This document shows positions 22,901-32,977 of a DNA stretch of 64,000 bases, piece by piece. A program made the position numbers and the translations under genes. Source of the DNA: Ceratobasidium sp. AG-K (lineage: Eukaryota > Basidiomycota > Agaricomycetes > Cantharellales > Ceratobasidiaceae). Position 1 is the stretch's first letter, and each line of letters opens with the position of its first letter. The notes under the pieces were generated by a model. The model searched no databases, was not told where the DNA came from, and was given only the letters and a program-made list of their open reading frames with translations. The stretch is from NCBI GenBank assembly GCA_037039685.1, contig JAWNGF010000007.1, positions 1,674,001-1,738,000 of the forward strand. The letters are read 5' to 3'.

Positions 22901-24780
22901 CCCGCATCGTCTCTGGCTCCGAAGATTGTACGGTCCGCGTCTGGAACGTGCAAGATGGCACATCTGCTGGTGGACCGTTCCAGGGACATCTCAAACCCGT
23001 TACATCGGCGGCCTTCTCACCTAATGACACCCACATTGTCTCTGGGTCAAGAGATGGGACTGCCCGAGTCTGGGACGTTCAGGATGGTAGTCTGACTGGC
23101 ATTCCGTTTCAACGTCATAATAGCCCCATCACTTCGTTGGCAATCTCACCTGACGGCAAGCATGCTGTCTGCGGCAGTAGTGACCACAACGTCTATATCT
23201 GGAGCGTAACCGATGGCACTGCTGTCGGGAGTACTCTTGGCGGTCACACTGAACTTGTTTCATCCGTCGCATTCTCTCATGACGGCTCGCGTGTCGTCTC
23301 TGGCTCTCAGGACCGCACTATCCGTGTCTGGGATGTTCAGAGCAGCCGCCTAATCCACGCTCCTTTCCGGGGCGATAATGGTTGGGTCGCTTCGGTCGCA
23401 TTTTCTCCCGACGGCACAACTGTCGCCTCCGGCTCTCAGGACGGGGCTGTCAGGGTCTGGAAGGTTCAAAGCGGAGAGCTCGTTGGGGCACCATTTGACG
23501 GACACACCAAGAGGGTCACATCTGTAGCCTACTCGCCAGACGGCAAACGCCTCGTATCTGGCGCTTTTGACCGTACCGTCCGCATCTGGAAAGTGCAAGA
23601 CTCGAATCTCGTCGATAATACTTCACAGGGCCACCGGCATATCGTCCTTTCAGTCGCGTTCTCGCCTGATGGTCGTCTCATCGCCTCCGGCTCTTCGGAC
23701 ACCAACCTTCGTGTGTGGAGCGCCCAAGATGGCTCCCTTGTTGCCTCTCCATTCACAGGTCATACCCACAATGTCGACTCGGTGGTGTTCTCTCCCGATG
23801 GCGCTCGCATCATTTCTGGCTCCTCCGATCGCACCGTCCGAGTATGGAACGCAGCAGATGGGTCTCTCGCCTTGCGTCCACTTGAAGGCCATAGTGATGC
23901 GGTGTCCACAGTAGCAGTCTCACCCATTGGCACAAAAATCGCCTCAGGATCAGGCTCTGGAGATTGTACAATACGCGTCTGGGACGTGGATCAAGACCCG
24001 CCTGTCAGCACCGTCCTCAGCGGTCATACTGGGGCTGCCAATTCCGTTGCGTTCTCGCCTGACGGTCTGCTTCTCGTCTCCGGATCCAGCGACAGAACTA
24101 TTCGAATCTGGAATGTGCTGGATGGCTCTCTGGCCTGTGCTCCGTTCATCGGACATACTGGTGGTGTTAGGTCGGTGACGTTCTCCCCTGACGGCACTCG
24201 TATTATATCCGGCTCAGTTGACTTCACGGTTCGCGTCTGGGCCGTGAAGGACGGCTCTCTTATTGGCGCTCCGCTTGAAGGGCACACGAACTGGGTCACT
24301 GCAGTCAGAGTCTCCCCCAATGGTATGCTGATCGCCTCCAGCTCCTGGGATCGCACGATACGCTTGTGGAACATGCAGGATGGCAAGTGTGATACCACTC
24401 TCGATGGGCATATTGATTTAGTCGCATCCGTCGCATTCTCACCGGATGGCGTGCGTCTTGTATCCGGCTCTCGCGATTCGAGCATCAGGGTTTGGGATAT
24501 CGACGGCCGCAGACCCTCAATAGGTACGCTTCCTCTTCGCCTGTTCAGCGGATAGTTCTAAATTTTTTCTACCTCTTTCTAAGGTTCCTGGACGGCAAGA
24601 GGTGACGGATGGGTTGCAGGCCACAACTCTGAGCTGCTATTCTGGCTTCCACCCGATCTTTCGCGGTGTTTCCCAACACCGCATAACGAGTGGTCGATTG
24701 GACCTAAAGGGCCTATCTATGTTGATTACGAGGGTCGTTTGCTTGGTAACCAGTGGGATCAATGCTATATCTCGCTATGA
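19964..24780 (+). CDS. NACHT-WD40 STAND (NLR-like) receptor, six exons
   Basis: Exons 19964-20389, 20451-20581, 20629-20767, 20820-22433, 22492-24523 and 24584-24780 join in frame (4539 nt, 1512 aa) across five GT-AG introns of 47-61 nt. Residues 1-110 are Pro/Ser rich and probably disordered. About 130-240 is a helical N-terminal domain typical of basidiomycete STAND proteins, possibly of the HeLo/MLKL-like kind, but I cannot assign it. The NACHT NTPase has a Walker A GLAGTGKT (321-328), a Walker B IDALDE (424-429) and a TSRP sensor (about 457). From about 855 to 1447 there are 14 WD40 repeats, enough for two seven-bladed propellers; the first is degenerate. A short WLPP-containing tail follows. 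In fungi such proteins act in the cytosol as ligand-triggered oligomerising sensors in non-self recognition and cell death. No break was found. The ligand and role are unknown. Confidence 0.9.
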
Positions 24781-25527
24781 ACTGCTTTCTTCGGTAGCCC
24801 CAAATAGCGTTCCGTCCAAGGCAGCTCGCTAGACGCTTTGTTGACTAAATGCGTGGAAATTGACTCCCCTGTGTCGAATATGAACTATTACCACCTGTTG
24901 ACAATATACAATTACGACTTAGATTGAATTGAGTTTCACGAAGCCCATCTATTCAGTGCAACTAGGCTCCGCGTCAAGGAACGCCTGTCGCCCAAACTTC
25001 CTGGCGGCCCGAAAACGTTAGAAATTACGTTTTCGCCTATGACTCACAATCCCTCCTACTGAATAAATTGGTTCCCACTCTCCCCTGTGTCCCAATGTCC
25101 ACAAGGCCGCTGAGGATTTTTTTAATTTGCCACTTATGCTTCTGGTATGCCTAGCCCTCTCGATCTCAGCGCTTTCGCAACCTCTGCGCTTCTCACGCGT
25201 GGCCAGGATCGGGCTCATGGGCAGCAGCTATGGTGTCAGAGCCCGTGGGTAGTGCATAAAGTGTACGATTGATTGAGGCATGTCCGAGGGTAGGGTTTCG
25301 AACCATGTAAAAAGCGCTTGATACGGGGTTTTTCTGCGGCGGATGAGAACATCCATGTACTTTATAGAGTCAGAAATCGCTAATACCTCTGAGTAGATAG
25401 TGCAGGTATATGCGCACCATTATCCTTTCACTAGCATTCGATTTTCATCTACGACATGTGGGGATATCGAGTATTTTGTCGCTATCGCAAACCCAGCAAA
25501 TAATTTAAATTGCTACAGGGTGCTCCA
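24781..25527. other. Downstream flank of the receptor gene
   Basis: About 750 bp without a supported gene. 25018-25218 is open on the minus strand but has no recognisable motif. I see no RNA gene or repeat. Confidence 0.4.
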
Positions 25528-25608
25528 GAGCCCTCTGTAGGCTCCTCAAGCGCTTCGGAGCGATGTGATCTCGTGCTCCGAAGCGATCAAGGAGCCTGTG
25601 GAGGGCTC
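25528..25608. repeat. Imperfect 34-bp inverted repeat (hairpin)
   Basis: Left arm 25528-25561 and right arm 25575-25608 can pair at 28 of 34 positions by my count around a 13-nt loop. The outer part reads GAGCCCTC and its partner GAGGGCTC, and the stem also pairs CGCTTCGGAGC with GCTCCGAAGCG. It is GC-rich in AT-rich surroundings. It could be a small foldback element or a transcribed hairpin. Confidence 0.7.
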
Positions 25609-26040
25609 CCGTGCAAAACCGAGCTACGAAGCGCTACCATCGGCAAAATGGCCGGAAGATGGAGACGGATTGGGCAGGTTACCCAATACTGACACGGTTA
25701 TTTGAGATTTCAGCGGATTGTAACCAGCTACTGAACAATGTCACGATGCTATTTCCCAAGACATGTTAGAATACATGTTAGGGGCGATAATATGATCCCC
25801 CAATGGGATCATTCATAAAACAAGTTTAGAGTGGGCTTGCAAGCCTCATCAAACCCTCAGCAGAAATCCAAAGGCACCTAAAGGGGTTTAATAGTGGATA
25901 AAATTATGCTTCAAGGTTCAATCATTGCTTGTGTGTGAATGTTGTTGATGCCGTCCTTCAATACAAGGTCACTTCTCGGGTCCCAACGGCATAGCGCTGG
26001 AGCTTAGTGACCTAGCTGGTTGGTATGTTTTGAGTTGTGC
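25609..26040. other. Unassigned flank
   Basis: No coding region recognised. There is a small palindrome GATCCCCCAATGGGATC near 25794. Sequence beyond about 26040 turns into Gypsy pol remnant. Confidence 0.4.
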
Positions 26041-26952
26041 TTTGTGTTTTCTCTTTCTCATTGCTTTGTCACTCCTTTGGGCCCATTCCTACAGTTATTG
26101 TCATCTCTTTGGTCTTTGGACTTGTGAAACCCTTTGAGTTGGAGTGGTGCTCAATTGTGCAGACTGAAAGCCCAGTAGGTGCGGATAAAGGATTCCACCA
26201 TTTGATTGATGTATTCCATTGGACCATCTGCTGCTGGGCGGCAGGCTGTGGACAGTCTGGGGTGGATGATCAGGTCTTGGTAAAGCTCTTTCATAAACTT
26301 GGAGGCAAAGGTTGGTCTGCAATCTGATACAAAGGTTTCTGGTGTACCATGTAGTTTCCAACAGTGTTCCATGAATAGTTTCACTGGTTTGTGCAAGGTG
26401 GTCCTCTCAGAGCAGGGGACAAAATGTGCCATCTTGGTCAGGGTGTCTATAATGATGAGGATGGAGCCAAGACCTTTTGGCAAGGGAAGTTTAACAATCA
26501 TATCAATCAATATATGTTGCAAGGGTTTGGAAGGGAGTTCTAAGGGTTGCAATTCACCCAGTGTTGGTTGATTGGTGGGTTTGGAACCTTGACAGAGGCC
26601 AGATGATGATACATATTTGTTGATGTATGCCTTCATAGATGGCCACCAATATTCTCATTTGATTAGTTCCAATGTCTTGGCCTGACCCATATGTCCTCCT
26701 GCCTTGTTGTCATGGTGGAGTGCTGGAATCTGTCTTTGATTTTGTTAGTGCTTGGGATGTAGATTTGGCCTTTCCAATACAACATATCATTTCTGATTTT
26801 CCAATCTTCAAACTCCTTTTGGACTATTGTAGGGGCATTTTCCAGATGGTTGCTGAGGAAGTGTTGTGACCTGTCCACAACACCCATGGACCTTGCTTGC
26901 TGTCTTGGACTCTTTGCGCCTGAAGCCCCCAATGTACATAGATGTGGCCCCC
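26041..26952 (-). pseudogene. Integrase remnant of a Gypsy pol (L)
   Basis: Minus-strand remnant of the integrase part of a chromovirus pol. 26663-26880 holds the segment before the zinc-binding region (YWKGQIYIPSTNKIK). 26151-26636 holds the core with LIDMIVKLP, VSDCRPTF and a degenerate MEYINQ catalytic end. Frame breaks are present, and its upstream part is cut by the C LTR at 26953. It is diverged from families 1-3 seen here. Confidence 0.75.
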
Positions 26953-27426
26953 TGTCATGACCCAAGGCCCCTCCAATGCACTTGGTCTCCTGTTTGCTTG
27001 CCTTGCATCCCCTTTGTTCTGCTTTCCTTTGTGCATGCTTCCTTTGTCTCTGTTTTCTTTGTTCTTGCACAGCCTTAAGCTGCTTCCCTTTTCTTTTGTC
27101 TTACAACTTCCTTTTTTGGCAAGTCATGTTCCTTTATAGGACATGACTCAAAGAGCTTTCTTATTGGTTAGTTTTGTATGACTCATGCCTTTTCTGAATA
27201 TATAATGAGGCCACAACAAGCATGGTATCCCCATCTTGTTTTGCCTTGTCATTTCCCCAACAAATAGCCCCTCACTGGGTTTCCCTCAGGGTTACCTTGG
27301 ATCCTCAGGCCTTAGCACCGTTCATAGTCTACAGTTCAAAGCTCTTTGGGTGCCAAGTCTCTCTAAAGTCTTGACTTGGGCACATACAGCTACAGTTGGC
27401 AACCATCATAGTGTTGGGTTGCAACA
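26953..27426 (+). repeat. 5' LTR of C (474 bp)
   Basis: TGTCATGACCC to GGTTGCAACA. A TATATAA box lies at 27199-27205, and ATCTTGTTTTGC at 27233-27244 is complementary with one G:U-type mismatch to GCAAAGCAAGAT at 27429-27440, 2 nt after the LTR. This is the self-priming layout. Confidence 0.87.
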
Positions 27427-27631
27427 TTGCAAAGCAAGATTTATTCCACAAGGAAATGGTCAATAGCCATCATAGTGCCCTCAAAGGTCTTGTGGCAACT
27501 TGGGCAACCACTAGTCTTTGCGTTCCCACGTACTCAGACACCACATCAAATTTCTGAACCTTATTTTTTCGGCAATCAATATCTACTCAACATCAGGTAT
27601 AATCAAAGAATAGTACTACAAAGACAAATCC

Positions 27632-28234
27632 ATGGCTTCACAAGAATCAAGAGGGAATCCACCCCAAATGGCTCAGCCCAAAGAAGGATGGACCGATCCC
27701 TGAAGACCAAGAGAAAGAACTACAAGACCCAATCCAACAGCAACTCCAGCCATGGGATCAATAAATCTTCCTGAACTCACAATGGCAGATTTAGAAGGAT
27801 CTGGACCAGGACAGCAAGGAGACAAGACACTAGAACAGATTGTAGGAATACCAGTGGCCCGGGAAACCGTCACAACACTAGCACAAATGCAAGAAGTCTT
27901 CAACCATACAATGGGTTGCTTAGTACACATACTTGATGTATCCTTTCTTCAAATTTGACATGATATGAGGGAAACAGGAGAAGATGTCCAAACCTTACAA
28001 ACAGGTGTCTATTGCCTTCAAGAAACAGGTGCCACAAAAAGCAACATTTGTGCACAAGACAAAGAGATAGAGCAAATCCTAAACATTGTAAATGGTACTG
28101 CAAGAATCCTAGAACCAAAGGAGGAGGAACATGCTGAACAAGGCACACATGGCACAGAATCCACAACACCTAGAACCTCCAGGATTACGGCACCTCCTCA
28201 GAAACCCCCCCAAAAAAAAAATCTTCCGCTTTGA
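27632..28234 (+). pseudogene. gag of C, N-terminal part
   Basis: ATG at 27632 (MASQESRGNPPQ), closely related to the E gag start. A TGA follows soon after (near 27700) in the DP/RPR region, and the frame resumes with INLPELTMADLEGSGPG and the helical segment ending FLQI at 27957. A further frame is open at 27965-28234. Element B then interrupts it. Confidence 0.78.
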
Positions 28235-28689
28235 TGTCGTAAGCTTCTTCTTGGTGGCTATGAGACAAGCCGCGATGGTGAGTGGACGGCACTAAGACCT
28301 AAGTGACCTCTTGAACCGCAACACACTTAAGTGTCTGTAGGCTCTTGAGGGTAGGGGTGGTTTAAAGTGTCACTCAAAGGGGATGTTCGACGAGACAAAA
28401 CAAGCTGGGGTTACCAGGCTTGTTGGTCCTCTATATATATTCAAGAGGTGGCCGAGTCATACAAGGCGCAGCCACATGAGTCACAGCAGTCAACCAGTCA
28501 GGAGTGTCCAAGTGAGTCATGCTGTATGAACAGACATGACTCGTACAAAGCACAGCCGCGTTACACAATGTAACAGAAAAACCACAAGAAGGTGGCAACG
28601 CGGCAAACAGAAATGGAAACGTAACAAAGAGAGAGAGACAGGCGGGCGAGACAACGGGCGAGTCCGATGGAGTGAGCTAGCTCACAACA
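28235..28689 (-). repeat. 3' LTR of B (455 bp)
   Basis: Ends ACAACA/TGTCGTAAGC as in the other family-1 copies. The adjacent internal sequence TTACTCCCCCC is the complement of the polypurine tract used for plus-strand priming. Confidence 0.93.
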
Positions 28690-28731
28690 TTACTCCCCCC
28701 TAAGAGACCGTCTAGGGGACCTGGACGGGCT

Positions 28732-29496
28732 CTATTGGATCCCACAATCCTTGCCTTTTGCAAGCATGTACTCCTCCAGTCCCTCGTCCTCCTCCAGGGT
28801 CAGGTCGATGGGATTGAAGACGGTATTTCCCGGTTCGTCCGAGAACTTCTCCCATTCTTCCCAAGTCTCCTCCTTCGTCCAATCCGCATTAGACCAGTCC
28901 AAAACCCTCTCCCGGGCCTCCACATGTTCCTCATCCCACTGTCGCACATCGGGCTCTGCTTCCTTCCATGCCGACACGTCTGCTTCCTCCCACTTCCACC
29001 AGTTAGGCGCCCACTCGAACTTCTCCTTCTGGTACCTTCCCCTTTCCAGCTTCCAGTCGCTCAAGTCCCTCTCGTAGTTGGCGTCCCAAGCGTCGTTCCA
29101 CCGGGGTCGCAGTGTTGGTTGCCTCCCGTCGTACCCTGGTACCCATTCGCTTGAGTAAGCCCCTTCCTGTCCCCATTCAACCACCCCGAGCATGTGGGTG
29201 GAGAGGAGGACGACCTCCGAGACCTGGAATGCGGCGCACCCCCGGCAGACGAAGATGTCCTTTCGTAGTAGCTGCATGCGTGTCGGCCATTTTTTTCCGA
29301 CCCACTGGAATTCCCCCAGGTCTGAGTGGAGGATGTCGTCCGAGGCCCTGAAGTGCATTCTTCCAGAGCCTTGTTGTGACCTCTTGAACACGTAGAGGGC
29401 GGCCCCGGAGTCAAGGATCCTTGCCGTGGCGAAGGCAGGTCCTTTGAGGACGCGGGTGAGGTTGTTGGCAATGACGGAGCGGGTGACAGCAGGCAT
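28732..29496 (-). CDS. Third ORF of family-1 element (ORF3, copy B), unknown function
   Basis: 254-aa protein encoded between pol and the 3' LTR. The start is taken at MPAVTRS (29496) because that Met is shared by all three copies, while upstream residues are not conserved. It overlaps the pol frame by 436 nt. The sequence is hydrophilic and rich in Trp and acidic residues in its second half, with a CxxC pair (VCRGC) near residue 80 and no membrane segment or signal peptide seen, so an envelope role is unlikely. Differences between copies leave the protein open and well conserved, which suggests that it is selected. I do not recognise a family. Confidence 0.75.
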   Translation of the reverse strand: MPAVTRSVIANNLTRVLKGPAFATARILDSGAALYVFKRSQQGSGRMHFRASDDILHSDLGEFQWVGKKWPTRMQLLRKDIFVCRGCAAFQVSEVVLLSTHMLGVVEWGQEGAYSSEWVPGYDGRQPTLRPRWNDAWDANYERDLSDWKLERGRYQKEKFEWAPNWWKWEEADVSAWKEAEPDVRQWDEEHVEARERVLDWSNADWTKEETWEEWEKFSDEPGNTVFNPIDLTLEEDEGLEEYMLAKGKDCGIQ

Positions 29497-32400
29497 TGTG
29501 GAGGACAAGAAAGATTTAGAGTGTAGAGTTGAGGGTGTTTTTTGGAATAGTAGCAAGTTTTGCAGATATCTCTACCGGTTGTTCCCCTCCCCCCTTTTAT
29601 CTTTCCTGGAGTGTAGTTAGATGGCGTGGGAGCTTTGGGGTGTCGGCGTAGAAGGTCCTTGATGATCTTTGACAGGTGGCCAAAATCTTCCGCCCTTTGT
29701 TCTGTGTCTTCTTCGCTCCCATAGCCCTTCCATCTGACCCTGTAGAAAAGACCATCCTTTGTCTCTTTCCAGTCCAAAATCTTTTCTACTTCATATTCTT
29801 CTTCTCCTTCTTCTGTTATGATCGGCGGTGGTCGGGGTTGGTTTTGGGTGAACTCTGTGTCTTCTTTGTAAGGGCTGAGCAAGTCGATGTGGAAAACAGG
29901 GTGCACCCTCATTGTTGCCGGCAGATCCAGCTCATACGCGTGTGATCCTATCTGTCGCTTCACGACAAATGGTCCGTGCTTTTTGTTGTCCAGCTTCTTT
30001 GATGGTCTTTTTGTTTGAATGTTCTTTCCGAGTAGCCATACTAGGTCTCCTTCTTGGTACTTGCTTTTTGGCTCTTCCTCTGGGAGTTTTTGGGTTTCCA
30101 TAGATGCAATTGCTTCGTCGTGGATTTTACGCCATTTTCCTGTGATGTTGTTTGCTTCTGGAACCGCTGATTCTTCCGCTGAAATGTTCCACAGTGGTTC
30201 CCTCCCGTAGACGATTTCGAAAGGGGAATTACCTGTTACGCGATGCTTCTGTAGATTATAGCTGAACTCCGCAATCGGTAATAAGTCCGCCCAATCATCC
30301 TGCCGATAGTTGACGAACGATCGTAGCCAGCCTTCCATCCATTGATTGATTCTTTCCGTTATTCCATCTGTTTGGGGGTGGTAGGCCGTACTGAAACCTG
30401 GGCTGGTTCCAATTTTCTTGTAAATGGCTTTCATAAGTTTGGAATTGAAAGTAGTTCCTCGGTCTGAGGTTGTGCTCTTTGGGAAACCATGCAGTTTCCA
30501 CACATTTGTGATGAAAAGATTTGCAAGGTCGCTTGCCGTGTGAGATTCTTTGCAGGGTATGAAATGCGCCATTCTTGAGAATCGGTCCACCACTACTAAG
30601 ATGCTATCTGATCCTCTGGATTTTGGTAGCTTTACTACGAAGTCGAACGCTATGTCTTCCCACGGTCCTTTTGGAATTTCCAGCGGCTTGATCGGGACTA
30701 TTGACTTTGATCCCTTTGTCCGTTGGCAGGTCTCGCAGGATTCCACATATCTGTTTATGCTCTGTTTCATTCCTGGCCAGAAGTATCTTCTTGATATGAG
30801 TTCCAGTGTTCTAGCCTGTCCTTGATGTCCTGCGATTTTTGAGTCGTGATGAGTTCGCATGATGGCCAATCTGGATTCTTTATCCTCTGGCACGTAGATC
30901 CTTCCCTTGAACCATAATAGCCCCTCCTTGAAGTCATAATCTTTTGCGCTGTGTTGTAGTGTTTTTGGTAACGATTCCTTCGATTTGCAGATTTCTTTGA
31001 TTTGTGTCAATCCTTCATCTGTTTCCTGAGCCTCTTTGATCGTCTGTATGATGTTTGTGTCTACTTGTCCCATAAATCCTTTGAATTTTTCGACAGATAT
31101 CATAACTTGTTCGGGCGTCGGGATATCCTCATGGTCTGAACGTCTTGACAACAGGTCCGGTTTTGACGATAGGATGCCAGGGCGGTATATGATGTCAAAG
31201 TTATAGGAAGCAAGCAATTGGTGCCATCTTGCGTGTCGACGGTTGAACGTCCTTGCTTCCTTCCAGAATTGTAGGTTTCTATGATCGGTGTAGATGGTGA
31301 TGGGGTCCCTTGTTCCTTCAAGGTAAAGTCTCCAATGTGTTAAAGATTCTATGATAGCCATAAGTTCTTTATCGTGGACGTCGTAGTTGAGCTGAGCCTC
31401 GTTGAAGGACTTTGACAGGAAAGCAATAGGGTGCAAGTAGCCGTCATCTTGTCTTTGCGATAAGATTGCTCCCATTGCTACTCCACTTGCGTCTGTTTCC
31501 AGGAAAAACGGTTTGTCAGGGTTTGGATGTTGTAAAGTGGGTTCCTTGCTGATTTCTGTTTTTAGTGCCACAAATGCTTCCTGCTGATCGTTTCCCCATT
31601 CCCATTTGTTCTCCTTTCTTGTCAGGGTCGTCAGGGGTTTTGCTAATCGGCTGAAATTCGGTACAAATCTTCGGTAAAAATTTGCGAATCCCAGGAATGC
31701 CTGAACTTGTTTAACTGTTCTTGGTTCCTTCCATTCCTTTATTGCTTTGACTTTTTCTTCCTCCATGGAGATGCCCGAATCGCTGATTCCAAGTCCAGTA
31801 TATGTCAATTTGGTGACAAAGAATTCGCATTTTGGAAGCTTTGCAAAAAGATTTTCCTCCAGTAAGATCTTCAGTACTTTTCTGACATCCACGGTATGTT
31901 GGCTTCTGTCCTTAGAGAAGACTAGGATGTCGTCAATGTATACTATGACGCATACGTCGATAAGATCATGGAAAATGTGATTCATATATCTTTGGAAAAT
32001 GGCGGGCGCGTTCTTTAGTCCAAAAGGCATGACGACGTATTCGAACAGTCCTTCTTTTGTTCTGAAAGCTGTCTTCCATTCATCGCCTTCCCTAATTCTG
32101 ATATTGTTGAAACCCATGCGTAGATCGATCTTGGAGAAAATCTTTGCGTCCTTGATTTTATCCAGGAGGTCTTCCATTAGGGGCATTGGGAATCTGTCGT
32201 CCTTTGTAATGGCGTTTACTCCTCTGAGATCTTGAACAAGTCGTAGTTGGCGTACTGCCCCTGGGTTTTTGGGGTCGATCGGTTTTTTGACAAAGAAACA
32301 AGGTGATGCAATGGGTGATTTGCTTGGTCGGATTTTCCCTGCTGCGATCTCTTCATCCAAGTATTCTCTCAGTGCAATTGACTCTGCTGGAGAGAGTGGG

Positions 32401-32975
32401 ATAGGCCTGGCTGGTTTCAGAAGTTCAGCCCCTTCCTTGAAGTCGATGGCGCAGTCGTATGGACGATGATCAGGGATTCTCTTGAATTTTTCTTCGCTGA
32501 AGACGTCGGCAAATTCCTTGAATTCTTCGGGCAGGTCGTCTATTGAGGCCGTCCTTGCTTCCATGGCTTCTGTCCGCCATGATATGTGTTTGGTTTTCCA
32601 ATCGATGACAGGGTTCGATTCTTCTAACCATTCCAGTCCAAGGATAAGTTTAGTTTCTCCAGTAGGCATCGCAAAGAAGACCTGTTTGAAAGTTCTTCCC
32701 TCTACTTCTAGTTCCAGTCTTGCTTTGAAACGTATTTGGTGAGAGAGTTCTTTCCCTTGGATTCCAATTACTCTTCTAGGAGTGGAGAGTTCCATGAGTG
32801 GAATGTTGTTGGATCGAGCCCACGAAATGTCCAGGAAGTTCTTTGATGCTCCAGAATTGATGAGGGTTGGGATAGGTTCTGTGATTCCGGCAACGTTCGC
32901 GTAAACAATGGTAGATTCATTCGTCGCTCTAAAGTACATTGTTTCCGTTGCCGGTTTTTTGGTCTCTCCACACAC
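29061..32975 (-). CDS. pol polyprotein of B (PR-RT-RH-IN-chromodomain)
   Basis: Open for 1304 codons in the -1 frame to gag; the nominal start codon is GTG, so expression probably depends on frameshifting at 32996-33002. Protease: LINSGASKNF, with Asn at the catalytic Asp (residue 40). RT: YIDDILVFSK near residue 345. RNase H: ETDASG. Integrase: HHCC region, then D/D/E in FDFVVKL, TSDRGTTF and TERINQ. A GPY/F-type segment ends HPVFHIDLLSPY. The chromodomain (about residues 1048-1100) has EYEVEKIL and WKGYGSEEDTEQ, lacking the usual Trp of the NxWEP motif. The last roughly 145 codons overlap ORF3 and vary more between copies, so they are probably passive read-through. The mutated protease suggests that a helper is needed. 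Confidence 0.88.
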   Translation of the reverse strand: MCGETKKPATETMYFRATNESTIVYANVAGITEPIPTLINSGASKNFLDISWARSNNIPLMELSTPRRVIGIQGKELSHQIRFKARLELEVEGRTFKQVFFAMPTGETKLILGLEWLEESNPVIDWKTKHISWRTEAMEARTASIDDLPEEFKEFADVFSEEKFKRIPDHRPYDCAIDFKEGAELLKPARPIPLSPAESIALREYLDEEIAAGKIRPSKSPIASPCFFVKKPIDPKNPGAVRQLRLVQDLRGVNAITKDDRFPMPLMEDLLDKIKDAKIFSKIDLRMGFNNIRIREGDEWKTAFRTKEGLFEYVVMPFGLKNAPAIFQRYMNHIFHDLIDVCVIVYIDDILVFSKDRSQHTVDVRKVLKILLEENLFAKLPKCEFFVTKLTYTGLGISDSGISMEEEKVKAIKEWKEPRTVKQVQAFLGFANFYRRFVPNFSRLAKPLTTLTRKENKWEWGNDQQEAFVALKTEISKEPTLQHPNPDKPFFLETDASGVAMGAILSQRQDDGYLHPIAFLSKSFNEAQLNYDVHDKELMAIIESLTHWRLYLEGTRDPITIYTDHRNLQFWKEARTFNRRHARWHQLLASYNFDIIYRPGILSSKPDLLSRRSDHEDIPTPEQVMISVEKFKGFMGQVDTNIIQTIKEAQETDEGLTQIKEICKSKESLPKTLQHSAKDYDFKEGLLWFKGRIYVPEDKESRLAIMRTHHDSKIAGHQGQARTLELISRRYFWPGMKQSINRYVESCETCQRTKGSKSIVPIKPLEIPKGPWEDIAFDFVVKLPKSRGSDSILVVVDRFSRMAHFIPCKESHTASDLANLFITNVWKLHGFPKSTTSDRGTTFNSKLMKAIYKKIGTSPGFSTAYHPQTDGITERINQWMEGWLRSFVNYRQDDWADLLPIAEFSYNLQKHRVTGNSPFEIVYGREPLWNISAEESAVPEANNITGKWRKIHDEAIASMETQKLPEEEPKSKYQEGDLVWLLGKNIQTKRPSKKLDNKKHGPFVVKRQIGSHAYELDLPATMRVHPVFHIDLLSPYKEDTEFTQNQPRPPPIITEEGEEEYEVEKILDWKETKDGLFYRVRWKGYGSEEDTEQRAEDFGHLSKIIKDLLRRHPKAPTPSNYTPGKIKGGRGTTGRDICKTCYYSKKHPQLYTLNLSCPPQCLLSPAPSLPTTSPASSKDLPSPRQGSLTPGPPSTCSRGHNKALEECTSGPRTTSSTQTWGNSSGSEKNGRHACSYYERTSSSAGGAPHSRSRRSSSSPPTCSGWLNGDRKGLTQANGYQGTTGGNQHCDPGGTTLGTPTTRGT

Positions 32976-32977
32976 AG

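Noticed and set aside
22733..24485. Open frames on the minus strand and in other frames across the WD40 region
   Set aside because: They are shadows of repeated WD40 codons. Only the plus frame has motifs and joins by introns.
26663..27070. 135-aa minus-strand frame as one protein
   Set aside because: It crosses the start of the C LTR at 26953. Only the part below that is integrase-linker sequence.
29061..29496. Pol C-terminal tail as an additional functional domain
   Set aside because: It is low-complexity Ser/Thr/Pro/Arg sequence in the alternate frame of ORF3 and more variable between copies. It is kept only as an overlap observation.
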